Positions 21,301 through 30,193 of a stretch of DNA of 64,000 bases are shown piece by piece (the stretch's first letter is position 1; every line of letters begins with the position of its first letter). A model generated the notes under the pieces. The model worked only from the letters and a program-made list of their open reading frames with translations, was not told the DNA's origin and ran no database searches. Origin of the DNA: Poa pratensis (lineage: Eukaryota > Streptophyta > Magnoliopsida > Poales > Poaceae); assembly GCA_947311845.1 (NCBI GenBank), contig CAMZMU010000117.1:72821444-72885443 (forward strand). Reading direction: 5' to 3'. The position numbers and the translations under genes are program-made.

Positions 21301-23183
21301 GCTATGTTTTTGGATGAAGTCACGTTGGAAACTTTGCTATCTGAAGGGCAGAAAATGGACAATATGGGCTTCATCGGTATATGGAAGATCATATTGATTA
21401 AGAATATGCCTTATAATGACATGCGGAGAGTGGGGAAGATACCAAAACTTTTGGCACATCGACTTTTTCCATCGTCAAGGTAAGATTCAAATTCTGCATA
21501 TCTTTTGTCCTGACTGCCATGCATGTATTTGAATGGAGGACTCAACAGCAGTTTGAAATATTATGCATGCAATCTCCCCATTGTCAAATCATAAGTTTTT
21601 GATCCCGAAAATGACCTTTTGATCAACACAAATTGGTTTATTACGTGTTTGCATACCTTCTTTTTAATATAATTAAAGGGTGTTCACCAGGGAACCAGTT
21701 TTCTGGTCCCCATCAGGACAAGTACGCATTGAAATGATTGAAATTCAAATTTTATCTCTAAAAATAGAAATTCAAATTTTAATGTCAAAATTATTTTGCT
21801 CCGTCCTATTTGCTTTTTGATTCAGATATTGAATTATATGTATATTAACATAGAACGTGGGTGCTTACCTGTTGTTTCTGTATCTTATTTTTACGGGCAG
21901 TCAACCAGTAACCTCCAAATCTCTAACAAAGATCCCCACCAGTGACCTCTAAATCTTCAATAAAGATACCCAAAACAGAGGTCCAGTTACTGTTTTCGGT
22001 TCAAATAGTTGATACCCATGGAAATACTGGTTACTGGTGGTAACTGGCGGAGAACCAGTTTCACATTAGGTCCGGTATTTTTCCTGAATACAAAATTTGG
22101 AACCACATTTTCCACCCACTGCCCACATGAGGAACTCATCCAATCCCCGTCTGTAGTGCATGCTTGTCTGCTTAAATCTTTGCTCAGAGCAGTATTCGGT
22201 CCTGGTTCTTCAATTCAGTACTGTCAGTGTTGCTGTCTCAAATACGCAGACCTGAAATGAACTAATATACTGTTTTTCTGTTTCTGGTTTATGCTATCTA
22301 TGTAGAAAATAAGGGTAATATCAAATCTGATGATGTGCATATTCGTTATAAATTACAGTATACAAAGGTGAATGGGCTTCGTCAGACAATTATTGCATAA
22401 GTTGTGTGGGGCTTCTGCCCTATGGTTTTTGCATCTTACAAACATCACCATTACATGTGATGGCAATCCTATTTTGCGATATAGTGTCTAAGAACATGGT
22501 TTACTTGTATCAGATTCTCAATCTGGCTGGACAGTAAATTGCGACTACAAACTGATCCTATCCTTATCCTAGAATATTTTCTTTGGCGGCATGGATATGA
22601 ATATGCTATTTCCAATCATTATGATCGGCACTGCGTCTGGGAAGAAGTGGCACAAAATAAAAAGCTAAACAAGTTCAACCATACAATAATTGATCAGCAG
22701 TTCGAGTTTTACCAAGCTGATGGACTGACAAGGTTCAACCCATCGGATCCCAACAAGCTGCTGCCAAGCTGTATGCTCTCTTACCTCCTAATATTAGTTC
22801 TAGTGTACGAATTGTGTTTACCTAAGAGTTTTTTCTTGCTACAGATGTCCCTGAAGGTTCTTTCATCGTGAGGGAACACACACCAATGTCCAACTTATTC
22901 TCTTGTCTGTGGTTCAATGAGGTTGATCGCTTCACACCTCGTGACCAGCTCAGCTTTGCATATACATACTTGAAGCTTAGAAGAACGAATCCCAAGAAGT
23001 CATTTCGCCTCAATATGTTTAAGGTTGGTGTGGTGAACCATCATAGCTATGTTGAACATAACATATTGAATTTAGTTTAATCACTATTCTACATTTGTTC
23101 AGGATTGTGAGAGGCGGTCAATAGCAAAACTATTCCATCATCGATCGGAAGAGAGACACAGCAGTGCACAGCTAACAAGATAA
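18343..23183 (+). CDS. MUCI70: MUCI70-like probable hexosyltransferase (DUF616/TOD1 family)
   Basis: Seven exons with GT-AG borders keep phase: 18343-18571, 18803-19480, 20428-20780, 21268-21479, 22514-22770, 22845-23023 and 23103-23183. They encode 662 residues. A basic N-terminal tail precedes one membrane segment (about residues 50-68), giving a type II Golgi topology. Exon 2 (about 77-302) is an acidic, low-complexity stem ending in a lysine-rich run. The catalytic DUF616 part runs from about 305 to 645, with CEMRFLNSTAQLVEP, RFAGHQSLQEREESYVA, GFIGIWKIILIKNMPYNDMRR, SIWLDSKLRLQTDP and ISNHYDRHCVWEEVAQNKKL. Arabidopsis MUCI70 acts in pectin (rhamnogalacturonan I) synthesis for seed mucilage; the relative TOD1 was reported as a ceramidase, so the reaction is not proven. 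All exons look intact. The start was chosen for the N-terminal anchor; the frame open upstream of it is only GC-driven. Confidence 0.92.
19735..19805. repeat. Short dispersed repeat, copy 2 (MUCI70 intron 2)
   Basis: Begins ttttttgaagagcattaccg, continues with tccctatggt and ends in ttaataaggcggcaaag. It is the diverged partner of the repeat at 13646-13720. Confidence 0.4.
21905..21971. repeat. Two-unit 33-bp tandem repeat in MUCI70 intron 4
   Basis: Units at 21905 (accagtaacctccaaatctc) and 21938 (accagtgacctctaaatctt) both run on to aataaagat or aacaaagat. The 1-kb intron also has a palindrome-like gggaaccagttttctggtcc near 21690. A small DNA transposon may lie here, but I could not set its ends. 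Confidence 0.5.
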
Positions 23184-23658
23184 CAAAGGTACTTTCAAAG
23201 GATGGGTTTAGAGAGAAAGCAGAGATAGTTGAACGATCTTATACCTTTGGTACAGCTCACGAAGTTCAGCCATTTGTCAAGCTCTATGTCCTGCTAGGGA
23301 ATTTATGCTGAATGATGGCCACAAGCGATTACATGTACATCATGATCCTGCAGATCAGTTCCGCCATTCATTTTTACTCGACAAAGGTGGATTAGGAAGC
23401 TGTTTGGTTTCATAAGTTCTTATTGGCTGCCTCAAAGTTTTGTTCATTCTTTTGGGAAAGAAATTTTCTGGCTGGGCACTAACTCCCAGAGCCGGCCATA
23501 CTCTTTGTACCATCATACGGTGTATTTTCATGTAATCACTAATGGTCTTAGTGAAGTGTAATATGTAACTCTCTCCACGATAGCAAATTAGCTACTTTTT
23601 GCCTGAATTCTTGGAATCTTCAAACTTGATCGGTGACCTACAAATTAAACGTGACTAA
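23184..23658 (+). other. 3' UTR and downstream region of the MUCI70-like gene
   Basis: No further coding frame. A plausible transcript end lies in the AT-rich part near 23520-23600, but no canonical AATAAA is obvious. Confidence 0.35.
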
Positions 23659-24339
23659 GGGTCTGTTTGTTTGGGCTGCAGCTGTTTAGAGCAGATGTGG
23701 GAAGCAGTTGTTGGAAGCAGAGATTTGATGTTTGGCAGGTATGGCTGCAGCTGTAGGTTTGTGAGTCAAATGTCTGTAATATCCCTGAGTGCTGAAGATG
23801 TTGTATAAATACTGATTTGAAACGAATTAGCTATTTTTTAGTGTTTAAGAGCTGAATTCTCAATTTACTTTTTAATGTAAAATTATTTTTAACGCTCTTT
23901 TATTGGAATAATTTTCTGGAGTGTTTTGTATTGGAATATATTCACCGAAACGTCGGAGAAGCTCATGGGGACGGCGACGGATGAGAAACGGCGAGTCGGC
24001 AGCTAAAAGTGCTCCTCTCGCCGGCGATTGACGGGAACGAGATTGACCCGTCGTGCGCCCGGTCAATTCGCACGGCGAGACTTGGTGGAGGCCGGGAACA
24101 TTCGTGACAGGATGGCGGCGGACGAGGCAGGGTGAGGCGGCGGAGAAGGTAACGGGAACATAAGCGGCGTTCATAAGCGCGATGGAGCACTATAGGATCG
24201 AACCGGAGCGGAATCCATGCTTTCTCTTCTATATAAATAAGGTACGCAATTGCGTACTCTCAAAAAAAGAAGCACTTGTGTTGTTTGTTTGGGTTTCCCT
24301 TATTGGAGCCCAAAAACAGAAGGTCAAATAAACAGGGTC
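23659..24339. mobile_element. Candidate Tourist-like element, 681 bp
   Basis: TAA lies on both sides (23656-23658, 24340-24342). The left end is GGGTCTGTTTGTTTGGG; the right end read on the minus strand is GACCCTGTTTATTTGA. GGGTCTGTTTG is a frequent grass Tourist end. The element is long for a MITE, and its GC-rich centre (about 23960-24190) looks like separate material, so a composite or nested insertion is possible. Confidence 0.4.
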
Positions 24340-24721
24340 TAAGAAGAAGTGTTATGTTTTATTTTCTGCTACGAAGAACATCATTCTGTGTCAAAAACAT
24401 AATAAAGAAGGTATGTTGCTGCAAAAGGAAAAAAAATGGGTACAAAACAATTTCACTCCGTGGAATAAATCATTTGCTTTATTGATCAGTCTCATGACAC
24501 TGTCAATACCAATTACATAGTACGAAATGAAAATACACACAAATCAAACCACACGCTACAACTTCTATACTCTTTACAGAGTAAAGAAAAAGAGTGATTC
24601 TAAAAATACATTTTGTCAATCAATTAGCAATTTGTCATCAATCAAATCCAACATTACAAGTATCGCCAATTTTTTACATGAGGTTAAAATCGAGAGGTAA
24701 TTAAAATTCACCCCAGTATAC
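24340..24721. other. Downstream region of the BPS1-like gene
   Basis: AT-rich; contains the probable 3' UTR of the minus-strand gene that ends at 24722. No other feature was seen. Confidence 0.4.
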
Positions 24722-25687
24722 TTATGCGAGAGCCTTGTCTCTGAAGATCCCCAGCATCTCATTTCTACCCCTGATTACCTCATCAAAGACCTGATCAACA
24801 ACAGAGTCGAACATCTCCACCCCGTCCCGGAGCTCGCCGGACCTCGTCCTCAGCAGCTCCACATGATCGTCTGACCCTTCCATCCTGCCGGCGATCATGT
24901 CCCTCATTACCGTTGCGACACTCTCGTGCTCCGCGATGCTCGCAGGCAGCGCCCCCACCCGGTCGTTGATCGCTGACAGCGACTCGCGCCACGGTCGTAG
25001 CTGCTCCGGGACGGCGGCGCAGGCGAGCGTGCTGCTGCGTCTGTGGCCGACGTCGAGGGGGGAAGGGGGTGATGTGTGGGTGAGCGCCTGGAGCACGGAG
25101 GTGGCCACGACGGCCATTGTGATCTTGGCGACGAGCGTGACGAGGACTACGCTACCGCCGCCGCCGGACAGGATCTTTCTCCCTAGCCGCTCCGCCTCGC
25201 TCACCACCTCCCTCACGCCGACTCGAACGGCGGCTGCCGACAACGGCACGTCCATATCCTCCGGCGAGGCCGTCCCGGCGACGACGAGCGACGTGGCCGT
25301 GGCGCCGGCACGGCAGCCATGCGCCTGCGCGGCAAAGTCCACCACCATGCAGTACCGGTGCATCCGCGCCACGGCGGACTTGAGCGCGTTGCAGAGGTCC
25401 AGCAGCGCCGCCGTCTCCTGCATGTACTGCTCCAGCCAGCCGTCGCCGGCGCCAGGACAGTCCACCGGCGCGTCAGCGCTCCGGAAGACGGCGAGCAGGT
25501 CACTCTGCATCCGTCTCACCAGCCGCATGGCGTCGGCGCACCACCGTATGGACACCGACGAAGACAGCTTGCCCTCGAGGCGCGCGAGCCCGTCGACGAG
25601 CGAGGAGCAGAAGGCGTCCAGGAGAGGGCACTGCTGCCGGCGGCGAGCGCTGCTCGGCATCAGGCATCTCATTGGAGAGAGTTGCAT
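24722..25687 (-). CDS. BYPASS1-related protein (BPS1-like, UPF0496/DUF793 group)
   Basis: A single uninterrupted exon encodes 321 residues from the ATG at 25687. The order of conserved pieces fits the family: LLDAFCSSLVDGLARLEG near residue 20, SIRWCADAMRLVRRMQSDLL near 43, then WLEQYMQETAALLDLCNALK and an RMHRYCMVVDFA segment. In the C-terminal half, VVLVTLVAKITMAVVATSVL looks like a membrane or buried helix. Members in Arabidopsis restrain a mobile root-derived signal that arrests shoot growth; molecular activity is unknown. The frame stays open for 55 more codons to an ATG at 25852, but that part reads like translated leader, so the internal ATG (MQLSPMRCL) is preferred. High GC at the third codon position matches a grass single-exon gene. 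No defects seen. Confidence 0.8.
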   Translation of the reverse strand: MQLSPMRCLMPSSARRRQQCPLLDAFCSSLVDGLARLEGKLSSSVSIRWCADAMRLVRRMQSDLLAVFRSADAPVDCPGAGDGWLEQYMQETAALLDLCNALKSAVARMHRYCMVVDFAAQAHGCRAGATATSLVVAGTASPEDMDVPLSAAAVRVGVREVVSEAERLGRKILSGGGGSVVLVTLVAKITMAVVATSVLQALTHTSPPSPLDVGHRRSSTLACAAVPEQLRPWRESLSAINDRVGALPASIAEHESVATVMRDMIAGRMEGSDDHVELLRTRSGELRDGVEMFDSVVDQVFDEVIRGRNEMLGIFRDKALA

Positions 25688-26118
25688 GCATGCACGGGAG
25701 GGAAGAACCGAAGATGAAATCTGCGTATTTGCATGGGTTGGTAATGGTTGGTTGGTTTCTTGGAGGAGTAGGGAAGATTTTTTCAAAGTGAGAGGGAGGA
25801 AGGGGAAGAGTGAAGCAACCGAATTGGAATTGGTGAACTGTTCTATGAGCACGTCGCTCGCGGTACTTTGCTTAACCTTTGCTCTTTCTTCTTCTCCTGA
25901 TTAGACGGTTAACTGTTCTGCGTTTTCAGGCTTTTCCAGATCGAATTGGTTAAAATTCAGAAGAAAACTCTGCAATCAAACGAAGATTACAAGTGAAGCG
26001 TACCAAATTCAGCCAAGATTTGTAGAATACAAACCTAGTTCAAAAACCTGCAAATGCAACACTGAGATTCAAACCGACCTTAGGTTTTCTGATTTGCTAG
26101 CCGGGGTCACCGAGAAGC

Positions 26119-26156
<38 letters not shown>

Positions 26157-27005
26157 CTGTCCTAGTTTGGGCTAACCAACCAACCTTCACTTTGGTGTTT
26201 GTCCAGGTGTTTGTCCTAGTTTGGACTCAACTTTGAATTCATAAATTCAAACGCGAGTTTAAAATAACTTAACTTTGAACTTAAGAAAGTGTGATGTGAG
26301 TTTTACATGACTGAACTGTTAATCTTGAAACATCCTATGCGAGTTACTTTTAATCTTGATAAAGTCCGAACTGCGAGTTTAGGCACTGATGTGCGTTTCA
26401 GATAATTTAGCTTTACATCTCCACCGGTACCATGATTTGGGCGATGCCATGATGGGGCATCGATGTAGAGAAACTGTTTGTCGAATTGGGTAACTCGGAC
26501 CACTAGTATAGAAAGGCCATTTAAGCCCCCCACCCACCACCCCACATTGCATACTATTTTGGCAAAGATAATGTCATTAATCATCGCATACACTTTTTTT
26601 AAAGATGTACGATGTAGAAGGCAAACACAGACGTTCTGAAATAAAACTTGTGTATGATGCACTAAAACAATTCTTACATAATGTGTCCATTTTTGGCACA
26701 ACTGTGCCTTGAACCATACTAAATAATAGTGCTCAACATATTTCAAGTTTTATTGGGTTTTCTATTTTTGTGCCCCACATTTCCTAGTGCCAGTTCGGCA
26801 ACACTCCAGCTCCCAACCCCATGACAGGAGCGGTGCCGAATGCCTCAACTCCATGGATCTGAACCACGAGTGGAGCAGTTTCAAACGATTTTTTATCCGT
26901 GGAATCAACCCCGACAGTGCCTCTGATCTATGTGTAGCTAATCGTACAAAACAATCAGACAAAAGAATGAAAAATGGCCTCCAATCGGCCCTAGAATTCA
27001 AGCTA
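25688..27005. other. Upstream region of the BPS1-like gene, no further gene
   Basis: Holds the promoter side of the minus-strand gene and a CTTT microsatellite. A 147-codon minus-strand frame (26746-26303) has no recognisable domain and ordinary intergenic composition. Confidence 0.4.
26119..26155. repeat. (CTTT)n microsatellite, about nine units
   Basis: Uninterrupted cttt units from 26119, ending in ctctgt. It lies about 430 bases upstream of the BPS1-like start and is likely to vary in length between accessions. Confidence 0.95.
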
Positions 27006-27087
27006 CATCCTTTGATCCAAAATAATTGTCGCAGTTTTGAATTGAGGTTAGTTCAAAATTGTGAGACTTATTATGGACCGGAGGAAG
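27006..27087. mobile_element. Stowaway MITE (Tc1/mariner), 82 bp
   Basis: TA lies on both sides (27004-27005, 27088-27089). Ends are inverted: CATCCTTTGATCCAAAATAA on the left and, on the minus strand, CTTCCTCCGGTCCATAATAA on the right. These are the usual CTCCCTCCG.TCC ends of Stowaway elements in a diverged state. Confidence 0.8.
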
Positions 27088-27215
27088 TACCATGGGCCAA
27101 TAGCTCCTATGCGACATTCCTCGTAGCAGGGCTCAAAACCCATCAGCAAACAACGCCCATGATCGGTTTTAACCTCTAAACGGCTAACATTCAGCTGGAC
27201 TTGGCTAGCAACCCA

Positions 27216-27601
27216 TGTTCTTACGGAGCGGAGTGCCCCGAAAGCAGGCTCATCGTCTCGATTGGGAGAGCTCAGAGCGGGAATCGCTCGGAGCGGATGT
27301 AACTACCCCTGGCCTCCGGTGTGGATCGGGGCGTGAGTTCTATCTGGATTCGATCGAGATGAAGAACGGCAGAGGGGGATCGAGAGAGAAGAGCAAGCCG
27401 AACACGGCAGAGAGAGAAAGGAGCTGGAATTTCAGTTCATTCATTCGATACCCCAATACACGGATCCATGTCTGTTTATATCCACAACTTACAGGTGGGC
27501 CCTGGCCCCACACACACAGCTGGCGCAGCAGCTAACCAAACACGCACACGGTACCTATCTAGCCACTGTCGACGTTGTCTTGTACAGCCGTAGCTGTTAC
27601 A
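27216..27601 (-). repeat. 3' LTR of the Reina-like element
   Basis: Read on the minus strand it starts TGTAACAGC and ends AAGAACA, with TG..CA termini. A purine tract (GGAGGGGGTGA) lies directly outside its start, at 27602-27612. The integrase frame runs about 14 codons into the LTR. The other LTR is not in the window, so the inner border is firm and the outer one (27216) is inferred. Confidence 0.65.
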
Positions 27602-29091
27602 TCACCCCCTCCAGGAGATGTTGCTTGTCCCCAAGCAACAGCGTCAGGAAACCGATGTTTGCAGACATACAGGTCCTCCCAGGTTGCCGAAGTAGCAGGT
27701 ATACCTTTCCATTTGACGAGCACCTGCGGAATTGCCGCGTTCCCCTTCTTCACGAGACGGCGATCAAGAACTTCTTCAGGTTCTGTGTCTTCCATGTCCA
27801 GCGCCGGAATGTGAGGCAACTCTGTGAAAACTGGAGTAAAATCAGGTGTATACCCTTTGAGCTGGGACACATGAAACACTGGGTGTATTGCACTGTTGGA
27901 AGGTAGCTCCAATTTGTAAGCCACTTCGCCGATACGCTCCAGGATGCGAAAGGGGCCATAGTATTTGAATGCCAATTTAGGGTATGGTCGGTTAGCCACC
28001 GAGGATTGAGCGTAAGGCTGCAATTTCAGAAGCACCTGCTCTCCAATTACGAACTGCTTCTCAGTACGGTGTTTATCAGACTGTATTTTCATCCTGTTTT
28101 GAGCCGCTGCCAGGTGTTGCTTGAGACGATCAAGTTGCAGTTGGCGATCCTGTAAGAACTGTACTGCTTCATCGCTTGTCGCATTCTCTGGAATAGACAC
28201 TGCTGCGAAATTGGGCTCGGCTCCATATACTGCCTTAAAAGGAGAGCAACCAATTGCTGAATGAAAGGTGGAATTATACCAAAGCTCAGCTAGAGGCAGC
28301 CATTTTCTCCATTTCTTGGGTTCATCATGCACTGCACAACGGAGAAACATCTCCAAACACTGATTTACCCGTTCAGTTTGGCCGTCCGTCTGAGGATGAT
28401 ATGCAGTTGAGAAATGCAGTTTTGTACCCAGAAATTTGAAGAGCTCTTTCCATAGCTGGCTGGTGAAGATTTTGTCTCGATCCGAGACAATGGCCAGAGG
28501 TAAGCTATGTAGTTTGACAACATTGTCCATACACGCTTGTGCAACTGTTGATGCATTGAAAGGATGCTTCAATGGTATAAAATGGGCATACTTGGATAGA
28601 CGGTCGACCACCACCATTATCACATTAGCACCTTGAGACAGAGGAAGTCCCTCGATGAAATCCATTGACAATTCTTGCCAGGTGCCTTTAGGCATAGGAA
28701 GTGGTTGCAACAAGCCAGCAGGGCTAGAGTGCTCATGTTTAGCCTGCTGACATACAGTACACTGCTTGACATAATTTTCCACTGCTTGTTTCATGCCAGC
28801 CCAACTGAATAATTTCTTTACCTTGTGGTATGTTGGAATAATTCCAGAGTGGCCCCCAACAGCACTGGAATGGAAGGCACTAATCAATTTTGTTTGCATC
28901 GCAGAGTTATTTCCAATCCAGATTCTGCCCTTGCAACGGATCATACCCTGACACAGTGAATACCCATGTTCATCCGGACTGAGCACAGCAAGAGATTGCA
29001 GCTTCTGTTCAGCCTCGGCATCTGTACTGTATGTATTTAGCACTTCCTGAATCCACGCAGGTTGAGCAACTGAGATTGCATTGATGTTCAA
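27559..29091 (-). CDS. Integrase and chromodomain of the Reina-like retrotransposon
   Basis: About 510 codons are open. In order they hold the zinc-binding H..H..CxxC segment (FHSSAVGGHSG to CTVCQQAKHEH), the catalytic core with its three acidic residues (MDFIEG, SDRDKIF, TERVNQCLE), the GPY/F module (YYGPFRILERIGEVAYKLEL), and a C-terminal chromodomain (VLDRRLVKKG, VLVKWKGIPATSATWEDL). Integrase would insert the cDNA; the chromodomain is thought to steer it to marked chromatin. The fragment begins just after the RNase H deletion and is in a different frame from the RT. It has no own start codon in the normal sense, being part of a former polyprotein. Confidence 0.9.
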   Translation of the reverse strand: MNINAISVAQPAWIQEVLNTYSTDAEAEQKLQSLAVLSPDEHGYSLCQGMIRCKGRIWIGNNSAMQTKLISAFHSSAVGGHSGIIPTYHKVKKLFSWAGMKQAVENYVKQCTVCQQAKHEHSSPAGLLQPLPMPKGTWQELSMDFIEGLPLSQGANVIMVVVDRLSKYAHFIPLKHPFNASTVAQACMDNVVKLHSLPLAIVSDRDKIFTSQLWKELFKFLGTKLHFSTAYHPQTDGQTERVNQCLEMFLRCAVHDEPKKWRKWLPLAELWYNSTFHSAIGCSPFKAVYGAEPNFAAVSIPENATSDEAVQFLQDRQLQLDRLKQHLAAAQNRMKIQSDKHRTEKQFVIGEQVLLKLQPYAQSSVANRPYPKLAFKYYGPFRILERIGEVAYKLELPSNSAIHPVFHVSQLKGYTPDFTPVFTELPHIPALDMEDTEPEEVLDRRLVKKGNAAIPQVLVKWKGIPATSATWEDLYVCKHRFPDAVAWGQATSPGGGDVTATAVQDNVDSG

Positions 29092-29936
29092 AGTGTCAGC
29101 AACTCGAGAAATCCACGCAGTTCAGTGAAGTTTGTTAGAACTGGCCAGGCCAGCATTGCAGCTGTCTTGTTTGGGTCTGTTGCCACTCCATCCTTGGATA
29201 CAATGTGTCCCGGGTACTCAAGAGAAGTCTGGGAAAAAGAGCATTTGGATGACTTAACATACAATTGGTGTTCTTGTAAGAGTTTCAACACAGCTCGAAG
29301 ATGAGAAATGTGATCTTGCAAGGAAGAGCTGTACACTAAAATATCATCCATAAACACTAAAGCAAACTTCCTGAGGCATGGTTTGAGCACTTCATTCATA
29401 ACACACTGAAAAGTCGCTGGAGCGTTAGACAAACCGAAGGGCATCACTCGAAAGTGATAATGGCCCTGATGAGTTTTGAAAGCCATTTTTTCTTCATCTT
29501 CCGGCCTCATTCTTATTTGATGATATCCTGCTCGCAAATCGAGTTTAGAGAAATACTTTGCGTCAGCCAATTCATAAAGTAACTCATCTATGACTGGCAT
29601 AGGAAAAGTATTGCGGACAGTCAGGTCATTTAACCGTCTGTAGTCAATGCAAAACCTCCAGGATCCATCCTTCTTGAGTACCAGCAGCACAGGAGATGCA
29701 AATGGGCTCATGGAGTGAACAATCACACCAGCATCCAGCATAGCTGCCACTTGACGCTCAATCTCGTCTTTGTGCAAAGGAGAGTATCGGTAAGGCCGTG
29801 CATTAAAAGGTTCAGCCCCTGGCTTCAGAGAGATGGCATGATCATAAGTCCTGACAGGAGGTAAGGCCTGCGGCTCTTGAAAAACATCAGAAAATTCTTG
29901 TAACACTTGCTGAATTTCTGAAGGAACCGTGCCCAC
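29088..29936 (-). CDS. Reverse transcriptase of the Reina-like retrotransposon
   Basis: About 282 codons. RT motifs in order are RPYRYSPLHKDEIERQV, SPVLLVLKKDGSWRFCIDYR, FSKLDLRAGYHQIRM, FGLSNAPATFQCVMN and the active-site box FMDDILVYS, followed by the connection segment. The frame ends abruptly after FTELRGFLELLTL, where related elements continue into RNase H. Upstream it is continuous with the protease frame except for a TAA at 29949-29951. The first codon given is only where the frame opens after that stop. Confidence 0.9.
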   Translation of the reverse strand: MGTVPSEIQQVLQEFSDVFQEPQALPPVRTYDHAISLKPGAEPFNARPYRYSPLHKDEIERQVAAMLDAGVIVHSMSPFASPVLLVLKKDGSWRFCIDYRRLNDLTVRNTFPMPVIDELLYELADAKYFSKLDLRAGYHQIRMRPEDEEKMAFKTHQGHYHFRVMPFGLSNAPATFQCVMNEVLKPCLRKFALVFMDDILVYSSSLQDHISHLRAVLKLLQEHQLYVKSSKCSFSQTSLEYPGHIVSKDGVATDPNKTAAMLAWPVLTNFTELRGFLELLTL

Positions 29937-29948
29937 TTGGCTGTCAGT

Positions 29949-30193
29949 TTATGGTTCCAGCATGGCTACGGCCCAAATATCGTTTCCTTTGGTCCACTTG
30001 ACCACCTTTTCAATTGGAACTTCAGTAATTGCGTTCAGATCAGTGGTGTTTATGCCCTTCAACACCACAGGTTTGCCTTTGTGCACAAATGTTAGTGTCT
30101 TTGTTTTCCAATTACAGAACATGTCTCCCTGCTTAGCCAACCAATCAATGCCAAGAATTGCATCATAAGCACTTAGTGGAAGCACCCGCATAT
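29949..30193 (-). pseudogene. Protease fragment of the Reina-like retrotransposon
   Basis: The frame encodes MRVLPLSAYDAILGIDWLAK, the C-terminal part of a gypsy aspartic protease with its ILGIDWL strand, then a linker ending in AVAMLEP and a TAA. The catalytic DTG part is absent because the LARD-like element inserted upstream of it at 30193/30194. Four codons read across that junction belong to the inserted LTR. Confidence 0.85.

Larger units (their letters stand above)
27216..30193 (-). mobile_element. Defective Reina-like chromovirus (Ty3/gypsy), broken by a later insertion
   Basis: Left to right on the plus strand lie the 3' LTR (27216-27601), integrase with chromodomain, reverse transcriptase and part of the protease, all on the minus strand. 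Protease, RT, integrase and then chromodomain is the chromovirus order; the short LTR of 386 bp suggests the Reina clade. Its gag, 5' LTR and far target duplication have been pushed beyond the window by the element starting at 30194. RNase H is missing and a stop separates protease from RT, so it cannot be autonomous. Confidence 0.85.

Noticed and set aside
24897..25904. 335-codon plus-strand frame opposite the BPS1-like gene
   Set aside because: It is the complement of a GC-rich real gene; its sequence has no domain and the minus frame carries the recognisable family motifs.
26303..26746. 147-codon minus-strand frame
   Set aside because: No domain, no family resemblance, and AT-rich intergenic composition.
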